This document shows positions 7,050-12,870 of a DNA stretch of 13,896 bases, piece by piece. Under the pieces are notes generated by a model. The model worked only from the letters and a program-made list of their open reading frames with translations, was not told the DNA's origin and made no database searches. Position numbers and translations under genes: made by a program. Location of the stretch: assembly GCA_012520835.1 (NCBI GenBank), contig JAAYNN010000015.1:1-13896 (forward strand), in the 5' to 3' direction. Numbering within the stretch: the stretch's first letter is position 1; each line of letters opens with the position of its first letter. The stretch comes from Dehalococcoidales bacterium (lineage in GTDB: Bacteria; Chloroflexota; Dehalococcoidia; Dehalococcoidales; UBA5627).

Positions 7050-7910
7050 CTACTTCTCTCGGGGACGCCAGTATAACAGGGCGCTGTTTAATTGTGTTTC
7101 GTCATACAGGAATCCATCTGTTGCATGCTCGCTGATATAATCCCGGATGATTTTGTCGGTTTCCTCTCCGCATAAACCGAATATTTTAAAATAAATGCGG
7201 TAAATATTATAAGCCTCATCGGCAGGCATATGCGAATGCTGGCATTCCTGGTAGTATTTGATATTGGGGAATCTGCCCATAGCGTAGAGCATGTTATAGA
7301 TATAAATCACGTCACTCGACAGCCCTGGCGGAGGTGCATCCATCAGCCTTTTTCTAAGTCCACGGCGGTGCAAAGAGTGTGAACCGCGGGCGACGGTGAG
7401 TAAACAGCAGTATTCGCCTGTAATCGATTCCATGTTGATGATTTCCTGCTTATCGCAGATGGCGGAACACATCGAAGCGAAGGTGAGGTCGTATTTCCCC
7501 TCCAGCGGAAAGGTCTCCCACATCCCGAGAACCGTTTCTACGTTCGACATGTTTTTCTGGCGGCAGCGTGTTTGCAGAATATCCAGTGCGTCCTGACACA
7601 TATCCAGCGCCGTAACACTCCTGCAATTGGCGGCAAAGGGAAGCGTAAATGCCCCCGTTCCGGCGCCGATATCCAGCACGCTCGAAGACGAGGTCAATAC
7701 TTTTTCCTGCATCAGGAATGAAGTCACGTCGAGAGGAAACTCTTTTTTAAAGGTCTCATCTATCTCGCCTTTACTTGCGTTTTCCTGCTGTTTAAAGACA
7801 GTGCCGAAATATTCTATCCAGCGCCGGTTGCGCTCGATGCGTTCTGCGCGGCTGCCTGCCCGCGAGACGCTTTCCCAGGCTTGCTGGCATTCAAGCTCGC
7901 TATATGGCAT
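7050..7910 (-). CDS. Class I SAM-dependent methyltransferase inside the importer operon
   Basis: This 286-residue cytoplasmic protein has a Rossmann-fold SAM domain. Motif I is VLDIGAGTGAF (78-88), the acidic residue at the end of strand 2 is D103 in ALDMC, and the strand-4 motif is DLTFASMCSAI (141-151). An N-terminal segment of about 70 residues, rich in charged and aromatic residues, and a C-terminal segment (about 200-286) with many tyrosines probably form the substrate-binding cap. Ten cysteines are present, without a clear CxxC metal site. The ATG at 7910 has AAGGAG 8 nt upstream. It is flanked by the binding-protein gene and permease B, both in the same direction, and ends 2 nt before permease B, so co-expression is nearly certain. 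The substrate is not known. Modification of an imported compound or of a metal chelator is inferred from context only. Confidence 0.85.
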   Translation of the reverse strand: MPYSELECQQAWESVSRAGSRAERIERNRRWIEYFGTVFKQQENASKGEIDETFKKEFPLDVTSFLMQEKVLTSSSSVLDIGAGTGAFTLPFAANCRSVTALDMCQDALDILQTRCRQKNMSNVETVLGMWETFPLEGKYDLTFASMCSAICDKQEIINMESITGEYCCLLTVARGSHSLHRRGLRKRLMDAPPPGLSSDVIYIYNMLYAMGRFPNIKYYQECQHSHMPADEAYNIYRIYFKIFGLCGEETDKIIRDYISEHATDGFLYDETQLNSALLYWRPREK

Positions 7911-7942
7911 TAATAATGCTCCTTAAGACGAGGTTTTCGCCA

Positions 7943-7972
7943 CCTCCGCCGTGTTATCTGACGTGGCGGAGG
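7943..7972 (-). promoter_or_regulatory. Intercistronic hairpin between binding-protein and methyltransferase genes
   Basis: Perfect 8-bp GC-rich arms CCTCCGCC / GGCGGAGG, extendable by four further pairs (two of them G-U) around a 6-nt loop. On the operon's (minus) strand it lies about 20 nt after the binding-protein stop and has no U-tract, so it looks like an mRNA-stabilising or attenuating element. On the opposite strand it is followed by GATTTTATTT and would resemble a terminator, but nothing on the plus strand ends here. Confidence 0.6.
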
Positions 7973-7991
7973 GATTTTATTTCTATTTCCA

Positions 7992-9608
7992 TCAGTCTGT
8001 TTGTTCTTCGATACTGAACCATGTAGGCATATTCAAAAGTCCGAATGTTCCGTCGATAATAAATCCGGACAGCCTGTTGTTATATGCCTGTATATAGCAA
8101 TCCCAGTACAGGGCTACCGATGACGTGTTTGCCGCATAATATTTCTGGCAATCCGCGGCTGCCGCGAAATACTCTTCCATGGAGGTAGCGGAACCCAGCC
8201 TGTCAACAATTTCGGCATATGCTGCATCCATAATCTGTCCCTGTCCGCTGCTGGTTCCCAAGCCGCTCATGTATGAGGAACCCATTCCGGCGCCGGAACT
8301 CATGCCGTAAGCGGTGAACTTGGTTACCATCATCTGGTTGGTATGCTCTTTTTCCGATATGGAGCGGAATTCCGCCACGTCAACAATCTTGAGGGTTATC
8401 TTAATTCCCACCTCAGCCAGATTCAGCTGCAACAGTTCCGCGTACCTCGTATAAATCGGCTTATCGCTGCGCACCAGTAATTCTATAACCAGCGGCTCCC
8501 CATGATATTCCACAATCCCGTCATTATTGCTATCGACAGCGCCGGCCTCTGCAAGGTATGCTCTGGCGGCATCCAGATTGCGGGTGAGGACTTCGGTTTC
8601 GATGAAACCGGCTGTACCCTCAGGAATAAATCCGGTTCTGGACGGGGTACTGTATTCGGAACCGAATAATTCCAGAAACTTGTCATAGTCTATTGCTGCA
8701 GCAATCGCTTTCCTGATCAATATATCGTTGCAGGGTGCCTTATTATTGTTGAATACAAGTACGGCTGTGTTGCTGGCATCCTTTACGGTAGATATGGTGA
8801 TGTTGCCGTTTTTAACGAAATCCGCTGCGGCGGTGATATCGACTCCTCCGGCATAGTAATACACCATGTCGATTTCCTCCGCTTTCAGCGCCAGGTTCAT
8901 GGTATCGGCATTCGAATACATCTTGAAGATAACGGTTTTAACGTTGGGAACTCCTCCCACGTAATCCTTGTATGCTGTAAACTCGATGACGCCGGCGTTT
9001 TTATCGAAGCGCACGAATTTATAGGGGCCGCAGCCGATTGTAGCTAGTTCCTCGGCGACAGTGGACATATCTGCAACGCCGTCATAAATATGTTTGGGGA
9101 TGATTCTCATAGCCGTGAAATTGCTTAAGTGGCGCGCGTTGGCGGTTTTTAATACAAGTTTTATTTGTCTGTCATTCAATACTGCTATGTCTTCATACCT
9201 GGAAAGATAACCGCCGTTATTCTGCAGGTCAAGATATTCGATGGTGAATTTGACATCTTCGGCGGTAACCGGCGTGCCGTCATGCCATGTTAAGCCGTCC
9301 GTAATAGTAAATGTCCATGTTTTACTGTCGCTTGTTTCAAACTCCGCCATCAGCGGCTGATACGCTCCGCTCTCATCGACCCTGACAAGAGCCATCTGGG
9401 TGATTGTTCCGCTTAAAACATCGAAATAGTATTCGCTTCTGCTGGCTTTTTCTATAGCCATAGTTGTGCCGACAACCAGCGTATCTATTTTACCTGCTGC
9501 CGGATTTGTGGTTTTCCCGCCGTTTTCGTTACAGCTTGCGAAAGTAGATATCAGTAATACCAAGGCGAGAAGGAAGGGGATGATTTTTACCAGTTTTCTT
9601 TTGAACAT
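7992..9608 (-). CDS. Family-5 extracellular solute-binding lipoprotein (DppA/NikA-like)
   Basis: This 538-residue protein is the substrate receptor of the importer. The N-terminus is a lipoprotein signal: lysine/arginine-rich start, hydrophobic core about 9-22 and lipobox FASC with C26 as the lipidated residue. A linker rich in N, G, T and K follows. The SBP_bac_5 signature TWHDGTPVTAEDVKF is at 107-121. Length is typical of the family (500-550). Around 434-457 is an unusual Gly/Ser/Met-rich loop (YGMSSGAGMGSSYMSGLG and following residues), which could bear on ligand binding. The ATG at 9608 has AGGAGA 5 nt upstream, 13 nt after the ATPase F stop. A stable hairpin follows the gene. The family transports peptides, nickel, opines or sugars; I cannot assign the ligand. 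Confidence 0.9.
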   Translation of the reverse strand: MFKRKLVKIIPFLLALVLLISTFASCNENGGKTTNPAAGKIDTLVVGTTMAIEKASRSEYYFDVLSGTITQMALVRVDESGAYQPLMAEFETSDSKTWTFTITDGLTWHDGTPVTAEDVKFTIEYLDLQNNGGYLSRYEDIAVLNDRQIKLVLKTANARHLSNFTAMRIIPKHIYDGVADMSTVAEELATIGCGPYKFVRFDKNAGVIEFTAYKDYVGGVPNVKTVIFKMYSNADTMNLALKAEEIDMVYYYAGGVDITAAADFVKNGNITISTVKDASNTAVLVFNNNKAPCNDILIRKAIAAAIDYDKFLELFGSEYSTPSRTGFIPEGTAGFIETEVLTRNLDAARAYLAEAGAVDSNNDGIVEYHGEPLVIELLVRSDKPIYTRYAELLQLNLAEVGIKITLKIVDVAEFRSISEKEHTNQMMVTKFTAYGMSSGAGMGSSYMSGLGTSSGQGQIMDAAYAEIVDRLGSATSMEEYFAAAADCQKYYAANTSSVALYWDCYIQAYNNRLSGFIIDGTFGLLNMPTWFSIEEQTD

Positions 9609-9621
9609 GTTTTCTCCTAAA

Positions 9622-10314
9622 TTAATTTATTTCCTGCAGGCTTCCCTGCGACAAGTGATAAACACGGTTTGAAAATACTTCGACCAACGCCTTATCGTGA
9701 GATATTAAGAGGATTGAGAGTTGTTTGCATTTCAACAGGTCTTTAAAGATATTGATTATCTGCGCCTGTGCCGAGACATCCAGCATCGAGGTGGATTCGT
9801 CGGCGATTAAAAGCCCCGGTTTCAGAGCTAATGCCCGGGCAATAGTAATGCGCTGAGCCTGCCCGCCGGAAATCTGGGAAGGGAAGCGCCTTGCTATTTC
9901 GTCTTCCAGCCATACCTGTTCCAGTAATTTTTTAACCTGACAGGCGGCATCCGTTTTGTCTTTTGCCAGCCTGTGATACAGCAAGGGCTCTGCAATGGCA
10001 TCGCCCACTCTCTGCTTGGGATCGAGCGCCGAAAAAGGCTGTTGCGGTATCAATTGAATGCGCGTGTGCAGTCTTCTGTCGTAATTTCCTTGATTGTCAA
10101 AAAGCGCTTCCCCGTTATATTGGATCCGTCCGCTATCGGGTTTGATGGTTCCGCAGAGTATGCGGGCAATGGTGGATTTGCCCTCGCCGCTTTTACCCAT
10201 GATGCTTACAGTTTCATTTTCACGTATGTTGAAAGTAACGTTGTCGAGCACTTTTTGAGTACCCTTTTTATCCATTTTTTTAAAGCTTTTCGAGATATTT
10301 ACAGCTTCAAGCAT
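9622..10314 (-). CDS. Dipeptide/nickel-type ABC importer ATPase F (DppF/NikE-like)
   Basis: This 230-residue ATPase is one of the two nucleotide-binding subunits of the importer. Walker A is GKSGEGKST at 40-48, the Q-loop glutamine is in IPQQPFSALDP (89-99), the signature is ISGGQAQR (148-155), Walker B is LLIADES (168-174; E173) and the switch histidine is H206. The protein ends soon after the ABC domain. It lacks the C-terminal oligopeptide-transporter domain and cysteine cluster found in usual DppF proteins of about 320 residues, so it is NikE-like in size. The ATG at 10314 is preferred over the GTG at 10335 because GGAGG (10322-10326) lies 7 nt before it, and the resulting 8-nt overlap with ATPase D (ATGCTTGA) suits coupled translation. 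Confidence 0.9.
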   Translation of the reverse strand: MLEAVNISKSFKKMDKKGTQKVLDNVTFNIRENETVSIMGKSGEGKSTIARILCGTIKPDSGRIQYNGEALFDNQGNYDRRLHTRIQLIPQQPFSALDPKQRVGDAIAEPLLYHRLAKDKTDAACQVKKLLEQVWLEDEIARRFPSQISGGQAQRITIARALALKPGLLIADESTSMLDVSAQAQIINIFKDLLKCKQLSILLISHDKALVEVFSNRVYHLSQGSLQEIN

Positions 10315-11236
10315 GCAAACACCTCCAGGAAACACCGCCGTCGTTCTTTAGCGGAATGGTATTTTTAGCACAGTCGTTTGTTCCGATTGAACAGCGGCTG
10401 TAAAACGGGCAACCTTCCCTGCCGTTCATGCTGCCCCTGTCCTTCAAGGTTGTGGACTTAAATCCGTTGGCAGGAAGCGCATCTATAAGGCTTCTGGTGT
10501 AAGGGTGCTTCGGGGAATTCAGAATTAAGTCGGCTCTGCCGTATTCCATCATTGCACCGCTGTGCATTACCAGTATGTTGCGGCAGGTTCTGGCTAAGGC
10601 GATATTATGGGTTATGACAATAACAGCCGAATCGGCAAACATTCTTTCCAGTTGTTTTATAAACAGGGCGGCCGTTTCATCATCGATACCTCTGGTCGGC
10701 TCGTCGGCAATCACCAGGCTGGGGGAGAAAGCCAGCCCGATGGCGAGAACGATACGCTGCGCCATCCCGCCCGAAAGTTGAAAAGGGTATTTTTCCAATA
10801 CTTCCAGCGGTTTATCAAAACCGACATGTCTCAGCAGTTCTTCCGCCCGCTCCCGCAAATCATCCTTATCCGTCAGTCCCGCTTTTTTCAGGGTTTCATA
10901 GATCTGGTCTCTGACTCTCAGCGAAGGATTGAGAAAATCCGCTCCGCTCTGGGGAATAAGCACGATTTCCCGGCCTCTTTTTTCATTCATCTGTTTTTTG
11001 CTCAAGCCGAGCAGGGAGTTCCCGTTCAGTATTACTTCTCCGTCGGCATGGCAATTGGCTGGCAGCAGACCGAATATTGCCATAGCCGTCATAGTCTTGC
11101 CGCAGCCACTCTCTCCGACAATCCCCAGTTGTTCACCGGAGGCGATTTTAAAGGACAGTCCTTTTACTATCTGCGTGAACCCGCTTTTCAGTTCGGCGTT
11201 TACCGATAAGCGCACTACATTTAAAATGGTTTCCAT
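10307..11236 (-). CDS. Dipeptide/nickel-type ABC importer ATPase D (DppD-like)
   Basis: This 309-residue ATPase is the first gene of the operon. Walker A is GESGCGKT (41-48), the Q-loop is IPQSGADFLNP (94-104), the signature is LSGGMAQR (154-161), Walker B is LVIADEP (174-180; E179) and the switch histidine is H210. After the ABC domain comes the oligopeptide/dipeptide transporter C-terminal domain: HPYTRSLIDALP (244-255) and the four cysteines C276, C282, C289 and C306 in the CPFxxRC...C...C arrangement known in this family and associated there with an iron-sulfur cluster. Length is typical for DppD. The ATG at 11236 has no strong ribosome-binding site. An 89-nt leader separates it from the predicted transcription start. 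Confidence 0.9.
   Translation of the reverse strand: METILNVVRLSVNAELKSGFTQIVKGLSFKIASGEQLGIVGESGCGKTMTAMAIFGLLPANCHADGEVILNGNSLLGLSKKQMNEKRGREIVLIPQSGADFLNPSLRVRDQIYETLKKAGLTDKDDLRERAEELLRHVGFDKPLEVLEKYPFQLSGGMAQRIVLAIGLAFSPSLVIADEPTRGIDDETAALFIKQLERMFADSAVIVITHNIALARTCRNILVMHSGAMMEYGRADLILNSPKHPYTRSLIDALPANGFKSTTLKDRGSMNGREGCPFYSRCSIGTNDCAKNTIPLKNDGGVSWRCLHA
10322..10326 (-). promoter_or_regulatory. Ribosome-binding site deciding the ATPase F start
   Basis: GGAGG on the minus strand lies 7 nt before the ATG at 10314. It is inside the last codons of ATPase D and downstream of the alternative GTG at 10335, which it therefore cannot serve. Confidence 0.75.
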
Positions 11237-11266
11237 AAATAGTTGCCCGGCTTTTATCGAATATTA

Positions 11267-11335
11267 ATTTGCAGTTGAATTTAAATGCAAATCATATTTA
11301 TTGCGACGATTGCTTAATGCAAATGATTGCAATAA
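11267..11335. promoter_or_regulatory. Operator-like TGCAA/TTGCA dyad cluster over the importer promoter start
   Basis: TGCAAATGATTGCA (11318-11331) is a dyad with perfect 5-bp arms; it covers roughly -6 to +8 of the predicted transcript. A second pair, ATTTGCA (11267-11273) and TGCAAAT (11286-11292), is a perfect 7-bp inverted repeat in the leader. The direct repeat AATGCAAAT occurs at 11284-11292 and 11316-11324, 32 nt (about three helical turns) apart. GATTGCAATAA at 11325-11335 recurs exactly at 11442-11452 upstream of the promoter. The spacing and location suggest repressor binding at several sites. The regulator family is not recognised. Confidence 0.5.
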
Positions 11336-11360
11336 TATCATAAGCCTGAATAGCTGTCAA
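11332..11360 (-). promoter_or_regulatory. Near-consensus extended -10 promoter of the importer operon
   Basis: Minus strand: perfect TTGACA (11360-11355), an optimal 17-nt spacer and TATTAT (11337-11332), with TG one base before the -10 box (extended -10). The predicted transcription start is near 11325, giving a leader of about 89 nt before the ATG at 11236. It is one of the best promoters in the window; such a strong core promoter usually needs a repressor, and an operator-like dyad overlaps it. Confidence 0.8.
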
Positions 11361-11567
11361 GAAAATGAAATTTGTGCCTGTCGGTGAAATTTGCGGCTGT
11401 TCCCCCCTGGGTTTTTCCGGTATCTTTTATGTTAAAGCCGGGATTGCAATAAAAGAGTGAGCAAAGATATCAGCTGTTTTGAAAGAATTGTTCGGATTTT
11501 TTCAATTCTTAAATAAAACAAGTTATGATGATTATATTACTATCCCGCGTGAAGCGGTAAAAAATAT
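11361..11567. other. Gene-free spacer with weak dyads
   Basis: No coding region is supported. It holds the distal GATTGCAATAA copy (11442-11452), an 8-bp AT-rich inverted repeat AAGAATTG / CAATTCTT (11483-11490 and 11503-11510) and a short CCGC/GCGG dyad near 11543-11557. The last two lie downstream of the 30-residue peptide gene and might end its transcript, but neither is followed by a convincing U-tract on the minus strand. Confidence 0.4.
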
Positions 11568-11660
11568 TTAACAGTATTCCACAATGGCAGCCACTGCGGT
11601 AATAATTGCGCCGATAGCTATTACCAGCCCAATCAATCTTAACATGCCCCTGGTGCTCAT
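11568..11660 (-). CDS. 30-residue single-span membrane peptide
   Basis: A short frame, ATG at 11660-11658 to TAA at 11570-11568, encodes 30 residues. It starts MSTRGMLR (positively charged), continues as an uninterrupted hydrophobic helix of about 19 residues (roughly 9-27, rich in I, A, V and G) and ends in VEYC. The positive N-terminus predicts N-in topology. Support for a real gene is unusually good for its size: GGAGG (11666-11670) 5 nt before the ATG and a matching promoter at 11685-11714, with a short leader. The terminal cysteine is notable. I do not recognise a family. It might be a small membrane regulator, a toxin-like peptide or a subunit of a membrane complex; none of these is supported directly. 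Confidence 0.65.
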   Translation of the reverse strand: MSTRGMLRLIGLVIAIGAIITAVAAIVEYC

Positions 11661-11684
11661 GTAATCCTCCAGATATTGAAAGCT

Positions 11685-11714
11685 AGTATATCATCCCGAT
11701 ATAAATTATGGCAA
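11685..11714 (-). promoter_or_regulatory. Promoter of the 30-residue membrane peptide gene
   Basis: Minus strand: TTGCCA (11714-11709), an 18-nt spacer and TATACT (11690-11685) with TG one base upstream (extended -10). The predicted start, near 11678, gives a leader of under 20 nt containing GGAGG before the ATG at 11660. Confidence 0.6.
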
Positions 11715-11774
11715 TGCAGGCAGTAAATATTGGCGGGGATTACAAAAATATTTAAAACTTGCTAAAATAAATAC

Positions 11775-11803
11775 TTGTTAAAAGTAAGATTAAGATATAT
11801 GCT
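11775..11803 (+). promoter_or_regulatory. Putative promoter of the zinc-ribbon gene
   Basis: Plus strand: TTGTTA (11775-11780), a 17-nt spacer and TATGCT (11798-11803). The predicted start near 11810 leaves a leader of about 28 nt with GGTGAG before the ATG at 11838. It is divergent from the small-peptide promoter, about 60 bp away. Confidence 0.4.
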
Positions 11804-11837
11804 GTAATCTGTAAAATAATATTCTGGCGGTGAGCGT

Positions 11838-12092
11838 ATGTACAAAATCGATCATATATCTATGGATGCAGATGTGGAATGCCCCGTATGCGGGGAAAAA
11901 CTGGGCAACTTCGAAACGAAGAACGGTCCAGGCGCACGGGTAACGCTGGATTTTCGGGAAGTCGATAATTTCTACAGCCGTTGCACCAAGTGCAACAGTA
12001 TTATCGAGTTCTCTCTGAAGAATCCGGTGGAAGCGGACGACAGGAAAAAATTGACTGTCGACAGCTATCAGAAGAAAAGCGTAATTTACTGA
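11838..12092 (+). CDS. Small zinc-ribbon protein
   Basis: This 84-residue cytoplasmic protein has two CxxC knuckles, CPVC (C15, C18) and CTKC (C49, C52), separated by 30 residues. That is the spacing of a four-cysteine zinc ribbon, which binds one zinc ion. The region between is polar, with beta-strand character (ARVTLDF), and the tail is charged (DDRKK) and lysine-rich. No enzymatic motif is present; such proteins may bind nucleic acid or protein, but nothing here decides it. The ATG at 11838 is preceded by GGCGGTGAG. Its last 7 bp overlap the end of the convergent metallopeptidase gene, so the two transcripts are complementary at their 3' ends. Confidence 0.75.
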   Translation: MYKIDHISMDADVECPVCGEKLGNFETKNGPGARVTLDFREVDNFYSRCTKCNSIIEFSLKNPVEADDRKKLTVDSYQKKSVIY

Positions 12093-12469
12093 AACTCTTC
12101 ATCATAGCCCTCTATTTCACGCAGGGTTTCCTCGCTTGAGCCGAAGTGGTGGGCTATTTCATGCCGTATAGTTTTATTGATCTGTTCCTCTATTTCATCA
12201 TCTGAAGATGCCATCGCCTCGATCGCTTTCTGGAAAATTGTTATCTTGTCCGGTACAACCATGCCGTAGAAGCTGCTGCGCATAGTCTGCGGTATGCCCT
12301 CGTAAAGCCCCAGCAGCAGCGTCTCGTCTTCGACCTCCTCGATTTCGAGCTGTTCGGCAGTCGGATAGTCTTCCACCACCACATCGACATTATCCAAGAG
12401 CTCCAGGAACTCGTCGGGAAGGCTTTCGATGGCTTTTATCACCAGTTGTTCGAATCTTTCTCTGTCCAT
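12086..12469 (-). CDS. Zincin-like metallopeptidase family protein (HExxH)
   Basis: This 127-residue, strongly acidic protein carries HEIAHHFG at 103-110, a zinc-binding HExxH motif with glycine after it, followed by SSEETLREIEGYDEE, which matches the small bacterial zincin-like metallopeptidase family (about 115-140 residues, cytoplasmic, physiological substrate unknown). The N-terminal half begins with a helix (MDRERFEQLVIKAIESLPDEF) typical of that family and has strand-like VDVVVEDYP (28-36). A third zinc ligand is probably one of the acidic residues after the motif. The ATG at 12469 has no obvious Shine-Dalgarno site and lies inside the end of the membrane-protein remnant upstream (31 bp shared), so it may be translated by coupling or from a leaderless or weak site. 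Confidence 0.8.
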   Translation of the reverse strand: MDRERFEQLVIKAIESLPDEFLELLDNVDVVVEDYPTAEQLEIEEVEDETLLLGLYEGIPQTMRSSFYGMVVPDKITIFQKAIEAMASSDDEIEEQINKTIRHEIAHHFGSSEETLREIEGYDEEFQ

Positions 12470-12720
12470 AGCAGTATTTTAAACCGGTTGTTCTTTTTTG
12501 TATATTTTAAGATAAATTTTTCTATTGCCATTTTCTTAATCAGGAGCAAACTCAGGCAGATTCCGATGGTGTTTGCCACGACCGTCCAGAGAATAATCGT
12601 TTTGACAATCTCGGGAGCCTGGTCGAACGGCTGTTCGGCTAGCAGGATCAAACCTGTATGGAATAATTCCGTCACAACCGCAAAAAGAGCCGCCCGGTGT
12701 ATTTTTATAAACTCGATGCG
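12439..12720 (-). pseudogene. Remnant of a LytS-like membrane sensor (5TM domain fragment)
   Basis: The frame is open from just after a TGA at 12723-12721 to a stop at 12439, with no ATG before the conserved part; only a GTG at 12675 could start it (78 residues). The translation contains TELFHTGLILLAEQPFDQA followed by about 45 residues including ANTIGICLSLLLI. This resembles the last two helices of the 5TM-LYT sensor domain of LytS/YpdA histidine kinases (pattern E-x-x-(H/Q)-x-x-x-x-L-L-x-x-P-F-x-x-A and N-S/T-x-G). Homologous sequence continues upstream of the GTG (IHRAALFAV) without a start codon. No GAF, HisKA or ATPase region follows. I infer a truncated, decayed gene. A functional short membrane protein started at GTG is the alternative. 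Family assignment is from remembered pattern only. Confidence 0.5.
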
Positions 12721-12820
12721 TCACTTCCGGCAGATAATCCGCCATACATCGGACATCTGTATACTTACTGGCCATTTTTTGGTATTATACATTCGGATAG
12801 GAAAATGCTCAATAGATGGT

Positions 12821-12849
12821 GTTACAATATTTCTTGATTCGGATATAAT
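12821..12849 (+). promoter_or_regulatory. Promoter of the DUF4870-like membrane protein gene
   Basis: Plus strand: GTTACA (12821-12826), a 17-nt spacer and a perfect TATAAT (12844-12849). The predicted start near 12856 lies directly before GGAGG (12858-12862), giving a leader of only about 15 nt before the ATG at 12871. Confidence 0.55.
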
Positions 12850-12870
12850 TAAGATCCGGAGGATAAAAAA

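Noticed and set aside
10314..10335. GTG at 10335 as the start of ATPase F
   Set aside because: The GGAGG site lies downstream of this GTG and 7 nt before the ATG at 10314, so the ATG is the better start.
12536..12775. 79-codon minus-strand frame over the sensor remnant
   Set aside because: Its translation is charged and cysteine-rich without any domain, while the frame beside it has clear membrane-helix and LytS-like character.
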